Part shown: positions 45,981 to 54,102 of the stretch, in pieces
Numbering within the stretch: position 1 is the first letter of the stretch
Layout of the letters: each line of letters starts with the position of its first letter
Assembly (NCBI RefSeq): GCF_016598595.1
Contig: NZ_CP066786.1
Location: forward strand, 1,325,501 to 1,389,500
Source: Martelella lutilitoris
Lineage (GTDB): Bacteria; Pseudomonadota; Alphaproteobacteria; Rhizobiales; Rhizobiaceae
Length of the DNA stretch: 64,000 bases
Direction of reading: 5' to 3'
Program-made: the position numbers and the translations under genes
Notes under the pieces: generated by a model
Database searches by the model: none
What the model saw: the letters and a program-made list of their open reading frames with translations, nothing else
What the model was told of the DNA's origin: nothing

Positions 45981-47381
45981 CTATCGTTGGCTTCCAGTGC
46001 TCAGTCCGTTGCGAACGAACGCTTCCACCGTATCGAGGTCGGGGGGAAGGACACTGAAACGCTCCTCCTTGTCCATCATTCCAGCAAGCCACGCCGGAAG
46101 CGCGGGGTCAATACCGCTGGCCGATTTTACGGCCGCAGGGAATTTGGCCGGATGCGCCGTGGCGAGGACAACCATGGGGTTTGAGGCCTGGTGAGAACGG
46201 GCGACCGACATGGCGACCGCCGTATGCGGGTCGATCAGGACGCCGGTATCCGAAAGCGTGCGGGCAATTTCGGCGGCGGCCTCCTGCTGGTCCGTGCGCC
46301 CGGCGGCAAAGACGGCGCGGATGCGTTCAAGCGCTTCCTCCTCGATGTCGAAGGCGCCGGACTGCTTGAGGCTCGCCATGGCGCGGCGGACATAGCCGGC
46401 GTCGCGTCCGCTTGCCTCGAACAGGAGACGTTCGAAATTGGAGGAGATCTGGATGTCCATGGAGGGCGAGGTTGTTGCCTCGACTCCGCGCATCTCGTAG
46501 CGCCCTGTCTCGAGCGTGCGGGCGAGGATGTCGTTCTCGTTGGTGGCGATGACCAGCCGGCCGACGGGAAGGCCGATCTGCCGGGCGACGTAGCCGGCGA
46601 AAATGTCGCCGAAATTGCCTGTGGGAACCGTGAAGTCGATCGCACGATCCGGCGCGCCGAGCGAAATGCCGGCAGTAAAATAATAGACCACCTGCGCCAT
46701 GATCCGCGCCCAGTTGATCGAGTTGACGCCGGAGAGCCTGACCTCCTTGCGGAAGCCGGGATCGGCGAACATCGCCTTGACCAGGTTCTGGCAGTCGTCG
46801 AAATGCCCCTCGACGGCGATCGCGTGAACATTGGCGGCGCCGAGCGTGGTCATCTGCCGCTGTTGCACCGGCGAGACCTTGCCGTGCGGGAAGAGGATGA
46901 AGATGTCGGTGCGCGTGCTGGCCGCAAAGGCGTCGATTGCAGCGCCGCCGGTATCGCCCGAGGTCGCGCCGACGATCGTGGCGCGTTCGCCGCGCTGTTC
47001 GAGCGCATAATCCATCAGCCGCGCCAGAAGCTGCATGGCGACATCCTTGAAGGCGAGCGTCGAGCCGTGGAACAGTTCAAGCGTGAAGCGGTTGGCGTCG
47101 CTCTGGACGAGCGGCGTCACGGCCGGATGGCGGAAGGTGGCATAGGCCTCCTCGATCATCGCCTCGAGGCGGTCATCGGGAATTTCGCCGCCGATGAAGG
47201 GCTTTATGATTGCAAAGGCGATGTCCTGATAGGATTTTCCCCGAAGCGCGCGGATCTCGTCGGCCGTCATTTTCGGCCATTCGCGCGGCAGGTAGAGGCC
47301 GCCGTCGGCTGCAAGTCCAGCGAGAAGCGCGTCCGAGAAGCCGAGGGTCGGGGCGTCGCCCCGCGTCGAAATATAGTCCAC
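45981..47381 (-). CDS. thrC: Threonine synthase
   Basis: The 466-residue PLP enzyme converts O-phosphohomoserine to threonine. K112 in FHGSTLAFKDVAMQ binds PLP. The SGDTGGAAIDAFAA loop (about 142-155) and the PTGNFGDIFAGYVARQIGLP segment (about 265-284) complete the cofactor site. The N-terminus MDYISTRGDAPTLGFSDALL is typical of the type 1 enzyme. It heads the leftward run with the M16, RimJ and sensor genes; thrB at 34788 supplies its substrate. Confidence 0.96.
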   Translation of the reverse strand: MDYISTRGDAPTLGFSDALLAGLAADGGLYLPREWPKMTADEIRALRGKSYQDIAFAIIKPFIGGEIPDDRLEAMIEEAYATFRHPAVTPLVQSDANRFTLELFHGSTLAFKDVAMQLLARLMDYALEQRGERATIVGATSGDTGGAAIDAFAASTRTDIFILFPHGKVSPVQQRQMTTLGAANVHAIAVEGHFDDCQNLVKAMFADPGFRKEVRLSGVNSINWARIMAQVVYYFTAGISLGAPDRAIDFTVPTGNFGDIFAGYVARQIGLPVGRLVIATNENDILARTLETGRYEMRGVEATTSPSMDIQISSNFERLLFEASGRDAGYVRRAMASLKQSGAFDIEEEALERIRAVFAAGRTDQQEAAAEIARTLSDTGVLIDPHTAVAMSVARSHQASNPMVVLATAHPAKFPAAVKSASGIDPALPAWLAGMMDKEERFSVLPPDLDTVEAFVRNGLSTGSQR

Positions 47382-47582
47382 GCAAAGCCCCTTTATGCTT
47401 GCCAGGTTCCTGAAAATGTCTAGCTTGTGGCACGCTTTGGCCTTACCGGTTATCTCGGCAAGGCGTCTTTCATGCCTCGTGCCTGCGGGTCATGCCAGAC
47501 AGTCGAATTCTTGCGTTCGCGCTGATATAGAACAAAGCCGGAGGGCTTGAAAAGCCCTTGAGAGAGGAAAGGAATACTCGCC

Positions 47583-48116
47583 GTGTCATTTCGCACCACC
47601 CGCCGCCTGGCCGCCGTCGTGGCCCTTTCCGGCCTTGCGGCCTGCTCCACGGCCACGCCCGAACCGGAGCCTCAGCCCGCCCAGCCGATCACGCCCGGCG
47701 TCAACCTGACGGCGCTTTCGCGCATCTGCCCCAAGGCGATGCTGGATGATGACCAGGCCTTTGATCGCGTCTATTCGCCGGCCGGTTCAACGTCGGCTGA
47801 AAATCTCGTCTATCAGGTCTCGCTTGCCGAATACACGCGCACCTGCACCGTCGCGCCGACGGGCGACCAGCTCCTGCTGCAGGTCGCCGTCGCCGGTCGC
47901 CTGATCGGAGGACCGAAGGCAAGGCCCGGCACATACAAGGTGCCCGTGCGCGTCGAGGTGGTCGACGGCGACGTGGCGCTCTACGACAAGGTCACGGTCC
48001 AGGAGGTTGAACTGCCGGCCGAGGGGCTCTCGACGCAGTTCCTGTTCAGGGCAAACGATCTGCCGGTGCCGGTGACCGCCGGGGAAAATACCCGGGTCAG
48101 GCTCGGCATCGACTGA
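47583..48116 (+). CDS. Lipoprotein of unknown function
   Basis: The 177-residue product starts at GTG 47583 behind GAGAGGAAAGGA. It has a lipoprotein signal with the lipobox LAAC (C21 in SGLAACSTATP), then a short Pro/Glu linker (about 26-36) and a compact beta-rich domain (about 40-177) with cysteines in RICPKAM and RTCTVAP. It is anchored to a membrane, most likely the outer membrane since Ser follows the cysteine. I recognise no characterised family. It is divergent from thrC and converges on a HAD-phosphatase gene. Confidence 0.8.
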   Translation: MSFRTTRRLAAVVALSGLAACSTATPEPEPQPAQPITPGVNLTALSRICPKAMLDDDQAFDRVYSPAGSTSAENLVYQVSLAEYTRTCTVAPTGDQLLLQVAVAGRLIGGPKARPGTYKVPVRVEVVDGDVALYDKVTVQEVELPAEGLSTQFLFRANDLPVPVTAGENTRVRLGID

Positions 48117-48140
48117 TTGCCTTGAGGGGTGGGGACGCCG

Positions 48141-48830
48141 TCAGACAGCGTCCGACCATTCCAGCAGCGCGGTTGCGACCGCCGGCAGGTCTTCCATGCG
48201 GTGGATCACCGTCTCGGCGCCGGCCTCGGTCAGCTTGTCGGCGTGAGTCGGTCCGGTGTGCGAGGCGCCGGTAAAGCCGACGACGCGCATGCCGGCGGCC
48301 TTCGCGCCGGTGATGCCGTGAACGGAATCCTCGATCACCAGCGTGTTCCCGGGACGCGCGCCCAACCTTTCAGCCCCATGCAGGAAGACGTCCGGCTTGG
48401 GCTTGACCCGGTCGGGCCCGAGGCTTTCGGCGGAAAAGATGTTCGGCTCGAACAGGTCGATATAGCCGACCTTGGTCAGCATCGCCTTGATGCGGTCTTC
48501 CGTCGAATTGGAGCAGACGCAGCGCGGCTCGGATAGCTGGGCCACAGCCTCGCGCACGCCCTCGATGGCCTGCAGCTCGCGCTTCAGCCGCTCGTCAAGG
48601 ATGGTCTTGTGCTGCTCGATCAGGTTGGCCTGCAGCGGAATCGCGGCCTCCTTCTCCACGGTCAGCAGGATATCGCGCCAGGTCAGGCCGGAAAAACGTT
48701 CGCCGATCTCGCCGGCGGTGATCGGGTATCCGGCCTCGCTCAACAGTCTTGATTCCACCTGGGCGGCGAGAAATTCCGAATCGACGAGAACGCCGTCGCA
48801 ATCGAATATGATGAGGTCAAATCGGCTCAT
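48141..48830 (-). CDS. HAD-superfamily (subfamily IA) phosphatase
   Basis: The 229-residue protein has the catalytic D10 and D12 in FDCDGVLVDSE, a four-helix cap (about 18-90), motif II in CVCSNSTEDRIKAML (about 104-118) and motifs III/IV in KPKPDVFLHGAERLG then LVIEDSVHGITGAKAAGM (about 165-182). It dephosphorylates a small sugar phosphate or phosphoglycolate-like substrate. It lies 82 bases downstream of sqdC on the same strand and might be read with it, but a sulfolipid role is not shown. Confidence 0.9.
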   Translation of the reverse strand: MSRFDLIIFDCDGVLVDSEFLAAQVESRLLSEAGYPITAGEIGERFSGLTWRDILLTVEKEAAIPLQANLIEQHKTILDERLKRELQAIEGVREAVAQLSEPRCVCSNSTEDRIKAMLTKVGYIDLFEPNIFSAESLGPDRVKPKPDVFLHGAERLGARPGNTLVIEDSVHGITGAKAAGMRVVGFTGASHTGPTHADKLTEAGAETVIHRMEDLPAVATALLEWSDAV

Positions 48831-48912
48831 TGAGAAATCCTGTGGTCATTTCGGTCTTGGGCGCTTCACGATAGCATGCCGGAGATAGGGTCTGGGAGCG
48901 GTCAGATCAAAT

Positions 48913-49830
48913 TCACGATGGCCGCAAACCGGGATGGCGGGCCAAAAACCCCTCGATCAGGGTCTGCAGCGTGGCGGAGAAGAGCGGCATGCCGCCCGTG
49001 CGCCAGCCGAGCGCATTGAGCCGGCCGGTGGCCATGACGCTGACCTGATCATGGTCGGCGCGCGCGGGCAGGGGATGGGGGGCGGCGAGCGCGGCCTTCA
49101 GCGGCGCCAGAATGGTGTGGTTGTCGATCACGATGTCTGAAACGTGGAGCGCCTTGCCCGAGACCTTGGGTATGTGGGCGCCGAGCACGGCGAGCACGGC
49201 GCCGGCGAGATCGCGGCCATTGATCTCGCTTCCCGCACGCGGCTTAATCGTCCTGCCAGCCAGATAATCCGAGAACAGGCTCTCCCACTTGTTCGGATAG
49301 AGGTTTCCGTAAACCCCGGTCGCCCTGAGGCTGACGGGCACGAAACCGGGTGCGGCAAGCGCAAAAAGCGCTTTCTCCGCCTCCAGCTTGGCCTTGCCGT
49401 ACAGGCTTTCCGGATTGGGCGCGAGCGTTTCAGCAAGCGGCGTGCCGGCGGGATAGCCGTCGAAAACCGCGCGGCTCGAGAGAAACAGGCAGTGCTTTAC
49501 GCCCGCCTTCCGCGCGGCCTCGAACAGGGCGATGGACCCATCGACATTCAGGCTGAGAAAGCCCGCCGGATCGTCTCCCTCGCCGCCGCGATAGCGCCCC
49601 GGCAGATGGGAAAACGCGGCATGGACGAAGCCGTCGATCCCGTTGAAGAAGGCTTCGGGGACGTTCTTTTCCGCAAGGTCGAGCGGTCTGAAGCCGACGG
49701 CCGGGGAAAACAGCCGGTCGGCCGGGGGGCTGCGTCCCGCGACGGTCACCTTGTGGCCGGCCGCAAGGCATTCCTCCACGATGTAGCGGCCGGCGAAGCC
49801 GGTGCCGCCGCTGACGAGAAGATGTTTCAT
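48913..49830 (-). CDS. sqdC: SqdC-type NAD-dependent epimerase/reductase of sulfolipid synthesis
   Basis: The 305-residue protein is an extended short-chain dehydrogenase with the nucleotide-binding SGGTGFAGRYIVEECLA (about 6-22) and the catalytic Tyr-x3-Lys in LYGKAKLEAEKALF (about 140-153). Its place after sqdB and sqdD, with a 4-base overlap with sqdD (49827-49830), matches the sqdBDC order of Rhodobacter sphaeroides and Sinorhizobium, where SqdC acts late in sulfoquinovosyl diacylglycerol formation. The start is ATG 49830; the longer frame to 49950 lies inside sqdD. SqdC is named here by context more than by sequence. Confidence 0.8.
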   Translation of the reverse strand: MKHLLVSGGTGFAGRYIVEECLAAGHKVTVAGRSPPADRLFSPAVGFRPLDLAEKNVPEAFFNGIDGFVHAAFSHLPGRYRGGEGDDPAGFLSLNVDGSIALFEAARKAGVKHCLFLSSRAVFDGYPAGTPLAETLAPNPESLYGKAKLEAEKALFALAAPGFVPVSLRATGVYGNLYPNKWESLFSDYLAGRTIKPRAGSEINGRDLAGAVLAVLGAHIPKVSGKALHVSDIVIDNHTILAPLKAALAAPHPLPARADHDQVSVMATGRLNALGWRTGGMPLFSATLQTLIEGFLARHPGLRPS

Positions 49831-50687
49831 GCCGGCTTTTTCGGGTTCTCGAGCGATGCGATATCGGGGATCCGATCGCCGTCGAAATAGGCCCACCACA
49901 GATCGATCAGCGGCTTGAGCGCTTCGGCGCGCGGATGATCCTCTTCCCACGGCTTTTCATACTGGAAGTGCAGCACGCCGATATCGGACCAGTTCCAGAG
50001 TTCCGGCATGTTGAACCAGACATATTGCAGCATGTTCATGAACACCGGCAGGCCGTGCCAGTCGGGGAAAAAGGTCTGCAGGAAGGTCTGGTCGGTGCGC
50101 CGCCAGAAGGCGTCCGGCGCATCGAGCGCCTCCAGCATGGCCTCGAATGTCGCGACATTCGGGCGGGCAACGAAGACGCCGGAATTCAGCCGGTGGAAGT
50201 CGGCGAGGCTTTCGTAGACATTCGGCGCCGCGGAAAATTCCGGATAGAAGAACAGCTTGTCGATGTTTTTCAGGACGATGGCATCGGCATCGATGAACAC
50301 GACGGCGTGATACTCGACCAGTTGCCAGAGCCTCAGCTTGCAGAAATTGTCGAGCGGCGTGTGGAAGTCCGGCTTGCGGCCCTTGGTGAAGGGCGCATTC
50401 CCATGCACTTCGCGCCGCGCATGGCGGGCGTTGAACGCATCCGACAAGGGCAGGTGGTCGACGCCGATCATCCGGCAGCCGATATCTTCGAGCTGTTTCA
50501 GGCTCTCCTCCGGCGTGCCGCCAGTGAAAAGCACGACGACATCAGCCGGCGTGCCGGTCAGGAAGATCGAGCGGGCAAGCGCCAGCGCACCCATCGCATA
50601 GTCGGCGTTGGTGACAAGCGTGACGAAGGCGAACGGAGCCTTGGCGTCCGCGCTGCGGCGGACGCCTTCGTTTGAAGGATCAGGCAT
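49827..50687 (-). CDS. sqdD: SqdD-type glycosyltransferase (GT8, glycogenin-like)
   Basis: The 286-residue GT-A-fold protein has the nucleotide-sugar start FAFVTLVTNADYAMGALALA (about 20-39) and the metal-binding D-x-D in VFIDADAIVLKNIDKLFF (about 128-145). LNSGVFVARPNVATFEAMLE and the late LHFQYEKPWEE fit glycogenin-like GT8 enzymes. Between sqdB and sqdC it matches SqdD, the transferase that moves sulfoquinovose from UDP-sulfoquinovose to diacylglycerol. It starts at ATG 50687, 4 bases after the sqdB stop codon. Confidence 0.88.
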   Translation of the reverse strand: MPDPSNEGVRRSADAKAPFAFVTLVTNADYAMGALALARSIFLTGTPADVVVLFTGGTPEESLKQLEDIGCRMIGVDHLPLSDAFNARHARREVHGNAPFTKGRKPDFHTPLDNFCKLRLWQLVEYHAVVFIDADAIVLKNIDKLFFYPEFSAAPNVYESLADFHRLNSGVFVARPNVATFEAMLEALDAPDAFWRRTDQTFLQTFFPDWHGLPVFMNMLQYVWFNMPELWNWSDIGVLHFQYEKPWEEDHPRAEALKPLIDLWWAYFDGDRIPDIASLENPKKPA

Positions 50688-50691
50688 CAAA

Positions 50692-51912
50692 TCACGAAAC
50701 CGATTTCAGCGACTTGCCTTCGGGATCGCGGTTGATCTTGGTGGCAATGTCCTTGGTCCAGGCGGAAACGGCCGGAACGCGCTTGCGGTCGACGCGATAG
50801 GCGTATTTCTTGGCGATATCGACAATCTCTTCCAGAAGCCCTTCCTTCAGCGTCGTCGGGTTGAGGCCAAGCGAGAGGAACTTGTCGTTCCTGACGATCA
50901 AGTCGTTTTCCGGCGCTTCCTTGCGCGGGTTGGGCAGCCAGGCAATCTCGGTGCCGGACATTTCGGAAATCATCTTGGCCAGATCGCGGACCCGATGGGT
51001 TTCCGTCATCTGGTTGAAGATCTCGACGCGGGCGTTCTTTTCCGGCGGGTTGTTGAGCGCAAGCTCGATGCAGCGCACCGAATCCTGGATGTGGATGAAG
51101 GCGCGGGTCTGGCCGCCGACGCCGTGGACGGTCAGCGGGTAGCCGATCGCCGCCTGGATCAGGAAGCGGTTCAGCACCGTGCCGTAGTCGCCGTCATAGT
51201 CGAAGCGGTTGATCAGCTGCGGATGGCGCTTGGTCTGCTCGGTGTGCGTGCCCCAGACAATGCCCTGATGCAGGTCGGTGATGCGAAGGCCGTCATTCTT
51301 GGCATAGAAGGCGAAGAGAAGCTGATCCAGGCACTTGGTCATGTGGTAGATCGAGCCGGGATTCGACGGATAGAGGATTTCCTGGCTGACCTTCTCGCCG
51401 GTCGTCGCCTCGATATCCACCGGCAGATAGCCTTCCGGGATCGCCGCGCCGACGGTCGAATAGCCATAGACGCCCATCGTGCCGAGGTGAATGATGTGGG
51501 AATCGAGACCGATCTCGACCAGCGCGTTCAGGAGATTGTGCGTCGCGCTCACATTGTTGTCGACCGTGTAGTTCTTGTGCCGGTCGGATTTCATCGAATA
51601 GGGAGCGGCGCGCTGTTCGGCGAAATGGATGATCGCGTCCGGCTTTTCCTCGGCAAGCCATTTCTTCAGGATTTCGTAATCCTTGGCGAGATCGATCAGG
51701 TGGAAATGAATCCTGCGACCGGTCTCGGCGTGCCAGATGCGGGTGCGCTCCTGGATGGAGTCCATCGGCGTCAGCGACTGGACGCCGAGCTCGGTGTCGA
51801 TCCAGCGCCGCGACAGGTTGTCGATGATGTGGATTTCGTGTCCGGCATCAGACAGATGCAGCGATGTGGGCCATCCGATGAACCCGTCTCCGCCCATAAC
51901 CGCAATTTTCAT
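50692..51912 (-). CDS. sqdB: UDP-sulfoquinovose synthase
   Basis: The 406-residue extended SDR enzyme makes UDP-sulfoquinovose from UDP-glucose and sulfite, the defining step of sulfolipid synthesis. It has the NAD-binding MGGDGFIGWPTSLHLS (about 6-21), IDNLSRRWIDTELGVQSLTP (about 30-49) typical of SqdB, the catalytic Thr in HLGTMGVYGYS and Tyr/Lys in GSIYHMTKCLDQLL. The late RHPQLINRFDYDGDYGTVLN and GQTRAFIHIQDSVRCIELAL are also SqdB signatures. It is first in the leftward sqdBDC operon. SQDG often replaces phospholipids when phosphate is short. Confidence 0.96.
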   Translation of the reverse strand: MKIAVMGGDGFIGWPTSLHLSDAGHEIHIIDNLSRRWIDTELGVQSLTPMDSIQERTRIWHAETGRRIHFHLIDLAKDYEILKKWLAEEKPDAIIHFAEQRAAPYSMKSDRHKNYTVDNNVSATHNLLNALVEIGLDSHIIHLGTMGVYGYSTVGAAIPEGYLPVDIEATTGEKVSQEILYPSNPGSIYHMTKCLDQLLFAFYAKNDGLRITDLHQGIVWGTHTEQTKRHPQLINRFDYDGDYGTVLNRFLIQAAIGYPLTVHGVGGQTRAFIHIQDSVRCIELALNNPPEKNARVEIFNQMTETHRVRDLAKMISEMSGTEIAWLPNPRKEAPENDLIVRNDKFLSLGLNPTTLKEGLLEEIVDIAKKYAYRVDRKRVPAVSAWTKDIATKINRDPEGKSLKSVS

Positions 51913-52107
51913 GGAACCACTCCGATCCGTTTTGTCATGCAGTGAAACTCGGTGTTAACCGAAACCAGTATGACATAAATGCAATGTTTTTTTTACGCAA
52001 TCTCTTCAAATACCGCCACAGAGACCTTTCCGATCTTGCTTTCGTCATTGCGAAGCCGCCTTGCACTGGACTAGGACACGACGCAGAACGACGAGACGAG
52101 GTTTGAG

Positions 52108-52581
52108 ATGACCGACAGAAGCGGCGGAAATGTACCGGATTTGAGCGGCAGGCTCGAAGGCGGCGAACATCGTCTGCATCAGCGAGTCTATTATGAGGAC
52201 ACTGATTTCTCAGGCATCGTCTATCACGCCCGCTATCTCCATTTCCTCGAACGCGGCCGGACCGATTACCTGCGCTGCCTCGGCGTCGAACAGCGCACGC
52301 TGCATACGATCGACGACGAGGGCCTCGCCTTTGCCGTGTACCACATGGACCTGAAATTCATCCGGCCTGCGCGCATGGACGACATTCTGGAAATCACGAC
52401 CAGAACGAAGAAGGCGACCGGCGCGCGCATGGTGCTGGAGCAGTCGATTTCAGCGGCCGGCGTGCTTCTGACGACGGCGACCGTCACCGTGGTCGTCATC
52501 AACAAGCATGGCCGCGCGCGCCGGATGCCGGACGATCTGGCGGCGACACTGCTGCTCGAGGCCAGCGGCGGCCAGGCCTGA
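52108..52581 (+). CDS. ybgC: Tol-Pal system-associated acyl-CoA thioesterase
   Basis: The 157-residue hotdog protein has the YbgC motif HQRVYYEDTDFSGIVYHARY (about 24-43) with the catalytic aspartate, followed by LHFLERGRTDYLRCLGVEQ. YbgC hydrolyses short-chain or hydroxy-acyl thioesters and is nearly always found with tolQRAB. It precedes tolQ by about 320 bases, so it may have its own transcript. It is divergent from sqdB. Confidence 0.94.
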   Translation: MTDRSGGNVPDLSGRLEGGEHRLHQRVYYEDTDFSGIVYHARYLHFLERGRTDYLRCLGVEQRTLHTIDDEGLAFAVYHMDLKFIRPARMDDILEITTRTKKATGARMVLEQSISAAGVLLTTATVTVVVINKHGRARRMPDDLAATLLLEASGGQA

Positions 52582-52902
52582 GCTTGCCGCATCGGGCTTG
52601 ATAAAACATGAGTATTATGTGAAGGAATTCAGCCATCGCCCTGCGACGGCGTGATCTTTGGCTGTCTCCATGGTTTTCAGGGGCTTTGGACCTTCTGGTA
52701 ACCGGGCGTTAACCATGATCATGTTTCATGCGAGCAGCGGGATTTCGGTTTTTTTTGCCTAGGTTTCACCACGTTTTTATACGAGATGGAGCTAATATGC
52801 GGAAGCTTCGCAATCCCATTGCAAACCGAACACTGTCTCGCAGGCGGCTCTAACCGTACCCGCCCGGTCAACCGGGCCCATATATTCAAGGACTTACGTC
52901 AC
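52582..52902 (+). other. Region between ybgC and tolQ
   Basis: These 321 bases contain no convincing separate gene; a frame from 52786 is in phase with tolQ but looks like leader sequence. The region has a GTTAACC near 52708 with a nearby ATGATCAT, AT-rich DNA with a run of T near 52750-52780 where a promoter may lie, and a GC hairpin just before the tolQ start, described separately. Confidence 0.5.
52862..52877 (+). promoter_or_regulatory. Short hairpin just before tolQ
   Basis: GCCCGGT (52862-52868) and ACCGGGC (52871-52877) are perfect 7-base inverted arms separated by two bases; in RNA the outer six pairs would form with a 4-base loop. It ends 25 bases before the tolQ start and could affect access to the weak ribosome binding site (AAGGA, about 52888), or be a protein site. 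Confidence 0.3.
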
Positions 52903-53622
52903 ATGGAACAGCTTGGGTTGGAAGCAGCACACGCCGATGTCGGCCTTCTGGCGCTCTTCATGCAGGCCGGACTGATCGTCAAACTGGTCATGATCGGCCT
53001 GATCGCCGCCTCGGTCTGGACGTGGGCGATCGTGATCGAGAAGATCATCGCCTACAACAAGGAACGCCGCGCCTATAACCAGTTTGAGGATGCCTTCTGG
53101 TCCGGCACCTCGCTGGAGAAGCTCTATTCGAACCTGTCGGAGCGCAAGACCTCCGGCATGTCGGCAGTCTTCGTCGCCGCCATGCGCGAGTGGAAGAAAT
53201 CCTTCGAGCGCGGCGCGCGTGCCCCCGTCGGCCTGCAGATGCGCGTGGAAAAGGCGATGGATGTCGCTATCCAACGCGAATCGGAAAAGCTGGAGGCCCG
53301 CCTCGGCTTCCTCGCCAGCACCGGTTCGGCGGCGCCCTTCATCGGTCTGTTCGGCACGGTTGTCGGCATCATGACCTCCTTCCAGGCGATCGCCGGTTCG
53401 AAATCGACCAATCTCGCCGTCGTCGCTCCCGGCATTGCCGAGGCGCTTCTGGCAACCGCCATCGGCCTCGTCGCCGCCATTCCCGCCGTTGTCGCCTACA
53501 ACAAGTTCTCCGCCGACAGCGGAAAGCTTGTCGGCCGCATGGAGGGCTTTGCCGACGAATTCGCCGCGATCCTGTCGCGCCAGATCGACGAGAAACTCCA
53601 GTCGCGCCCGGCCGCGGAATAA
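52903..53622 (+). CDS. tolQ: TolQ inner-membrane motor protein
   Basis: The 239-residue protein has three transmembrane helices (about 18-40, 136-158 and 170-195) and the MotA/ExbB/TolQ signature ARLGFLASTGSAAPFIGLFG with TVVGIMTSFQAI, and later GIAEALLATAIGLVAAIPAV. With TolR it forms the proton-driven motor that energises TolA during cell constriction. I start at ATG 52903 (MEQLGLEAAHADVGLLALFM), the usual TolQ start. It is followed by tolR after 18 bases. Confidence 0.96.
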   Translation: MEQLGLEAAHADVGLLALFMQAGLIVKLVMIGLIAASVWTWAIVIEKIIAYNKERRAYNQFEDAFWSGTSLEKLYSNLSERKTSGMSAVFVAAMREWKKSFERGARAPVGLQMRVEKAMDVAIQRESEKLEARLGFLASTGSAAPFIGLFGTVVGIMTSFQAIAGSKSTNLAVVAPGIAEALLATAIGLVAAIPAVVAYNKFSADSGKLVGRMEGFADEFAAILSRQIDEKLQSRPAAE

Positions 53623-53640
53623 TCCGAGGGAGATTGCGAT

Positions 53641-54093
53641 ATGGGAATGACCGCAGGAACAAGCGCCACGGGCGGCAGCCGCCGGGGACGAAGACGCGCG
53701 CGGCGCGGCCCCGTCAGCGAAATCAACGTGACGCCGCTCGTCGACGTCATGCTCGTGCTTCTGATCATCTTCATGGTCGCCGCGCCGATGATGACCGTCG
53801 GCGTGCCGATCGACTTGCCTGAGACGCAGGCGCAGGCGCTCAATTCCGATACCCAGCCGATCACGATTTCGGTCAATCCGGAAGGCCAGATCTATCTGCA
53901 GGAAACCGAAATCGGCATCGACGAGGTGGTGCCGAAGCTTGAGGCGATCGCCACGACCGGCTATTCCGAGCGCATCTATGTGCGCGGCGACGCCAATGCC
54001 GATTACGGCACGGTGATGCGGGTAATGGCGCGGATTTCGGCGGCGGGTTTCAAGAATATCGGCCTGGTGACCCTGCAGGAACAGGATAGCTGA
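53641..54093 (+). CDS. tolR: TolR inner-membrane protein
   Basis: The 150-residue ExbD/TolR protein has a basic, Arg-rich N-terminus (RRGRRRARRGPVSEINVTPL, about 14-33), one transmembrane helix (about 34-55) with the proton-carrying aspartate in VTPLVDVMLVLLIIFMVAAP, and a periplasmic domain with AQALNSDTQPITISVNPEGQ. It starts at ATG 53641 after GAGGGAG and ends 9 bases before tolA. Confidence 0.96.
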   Translation: MGMTAGTSATGGSRRGRRRARRGPVSEINVTPLVDVMLVLLIIFMVAAPMMTVGVPIDLPETQAQALNSDTQPITISVNPEGQIYLQETEIGIDEVVPKLEAIATTGYSERIYVRGDANADYGTVMRVMARISAAGFKNIGLVTLQEQDS

Positions 54094-54102
54094 TTTCCCG
54101 CC

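Noticed and set aside
51913-52107. Possible PHO box before sqdB
   Set aside because: Only one half-site (ATGTCAT on the minus strand) is seen; the second half at the right spacing is missing.
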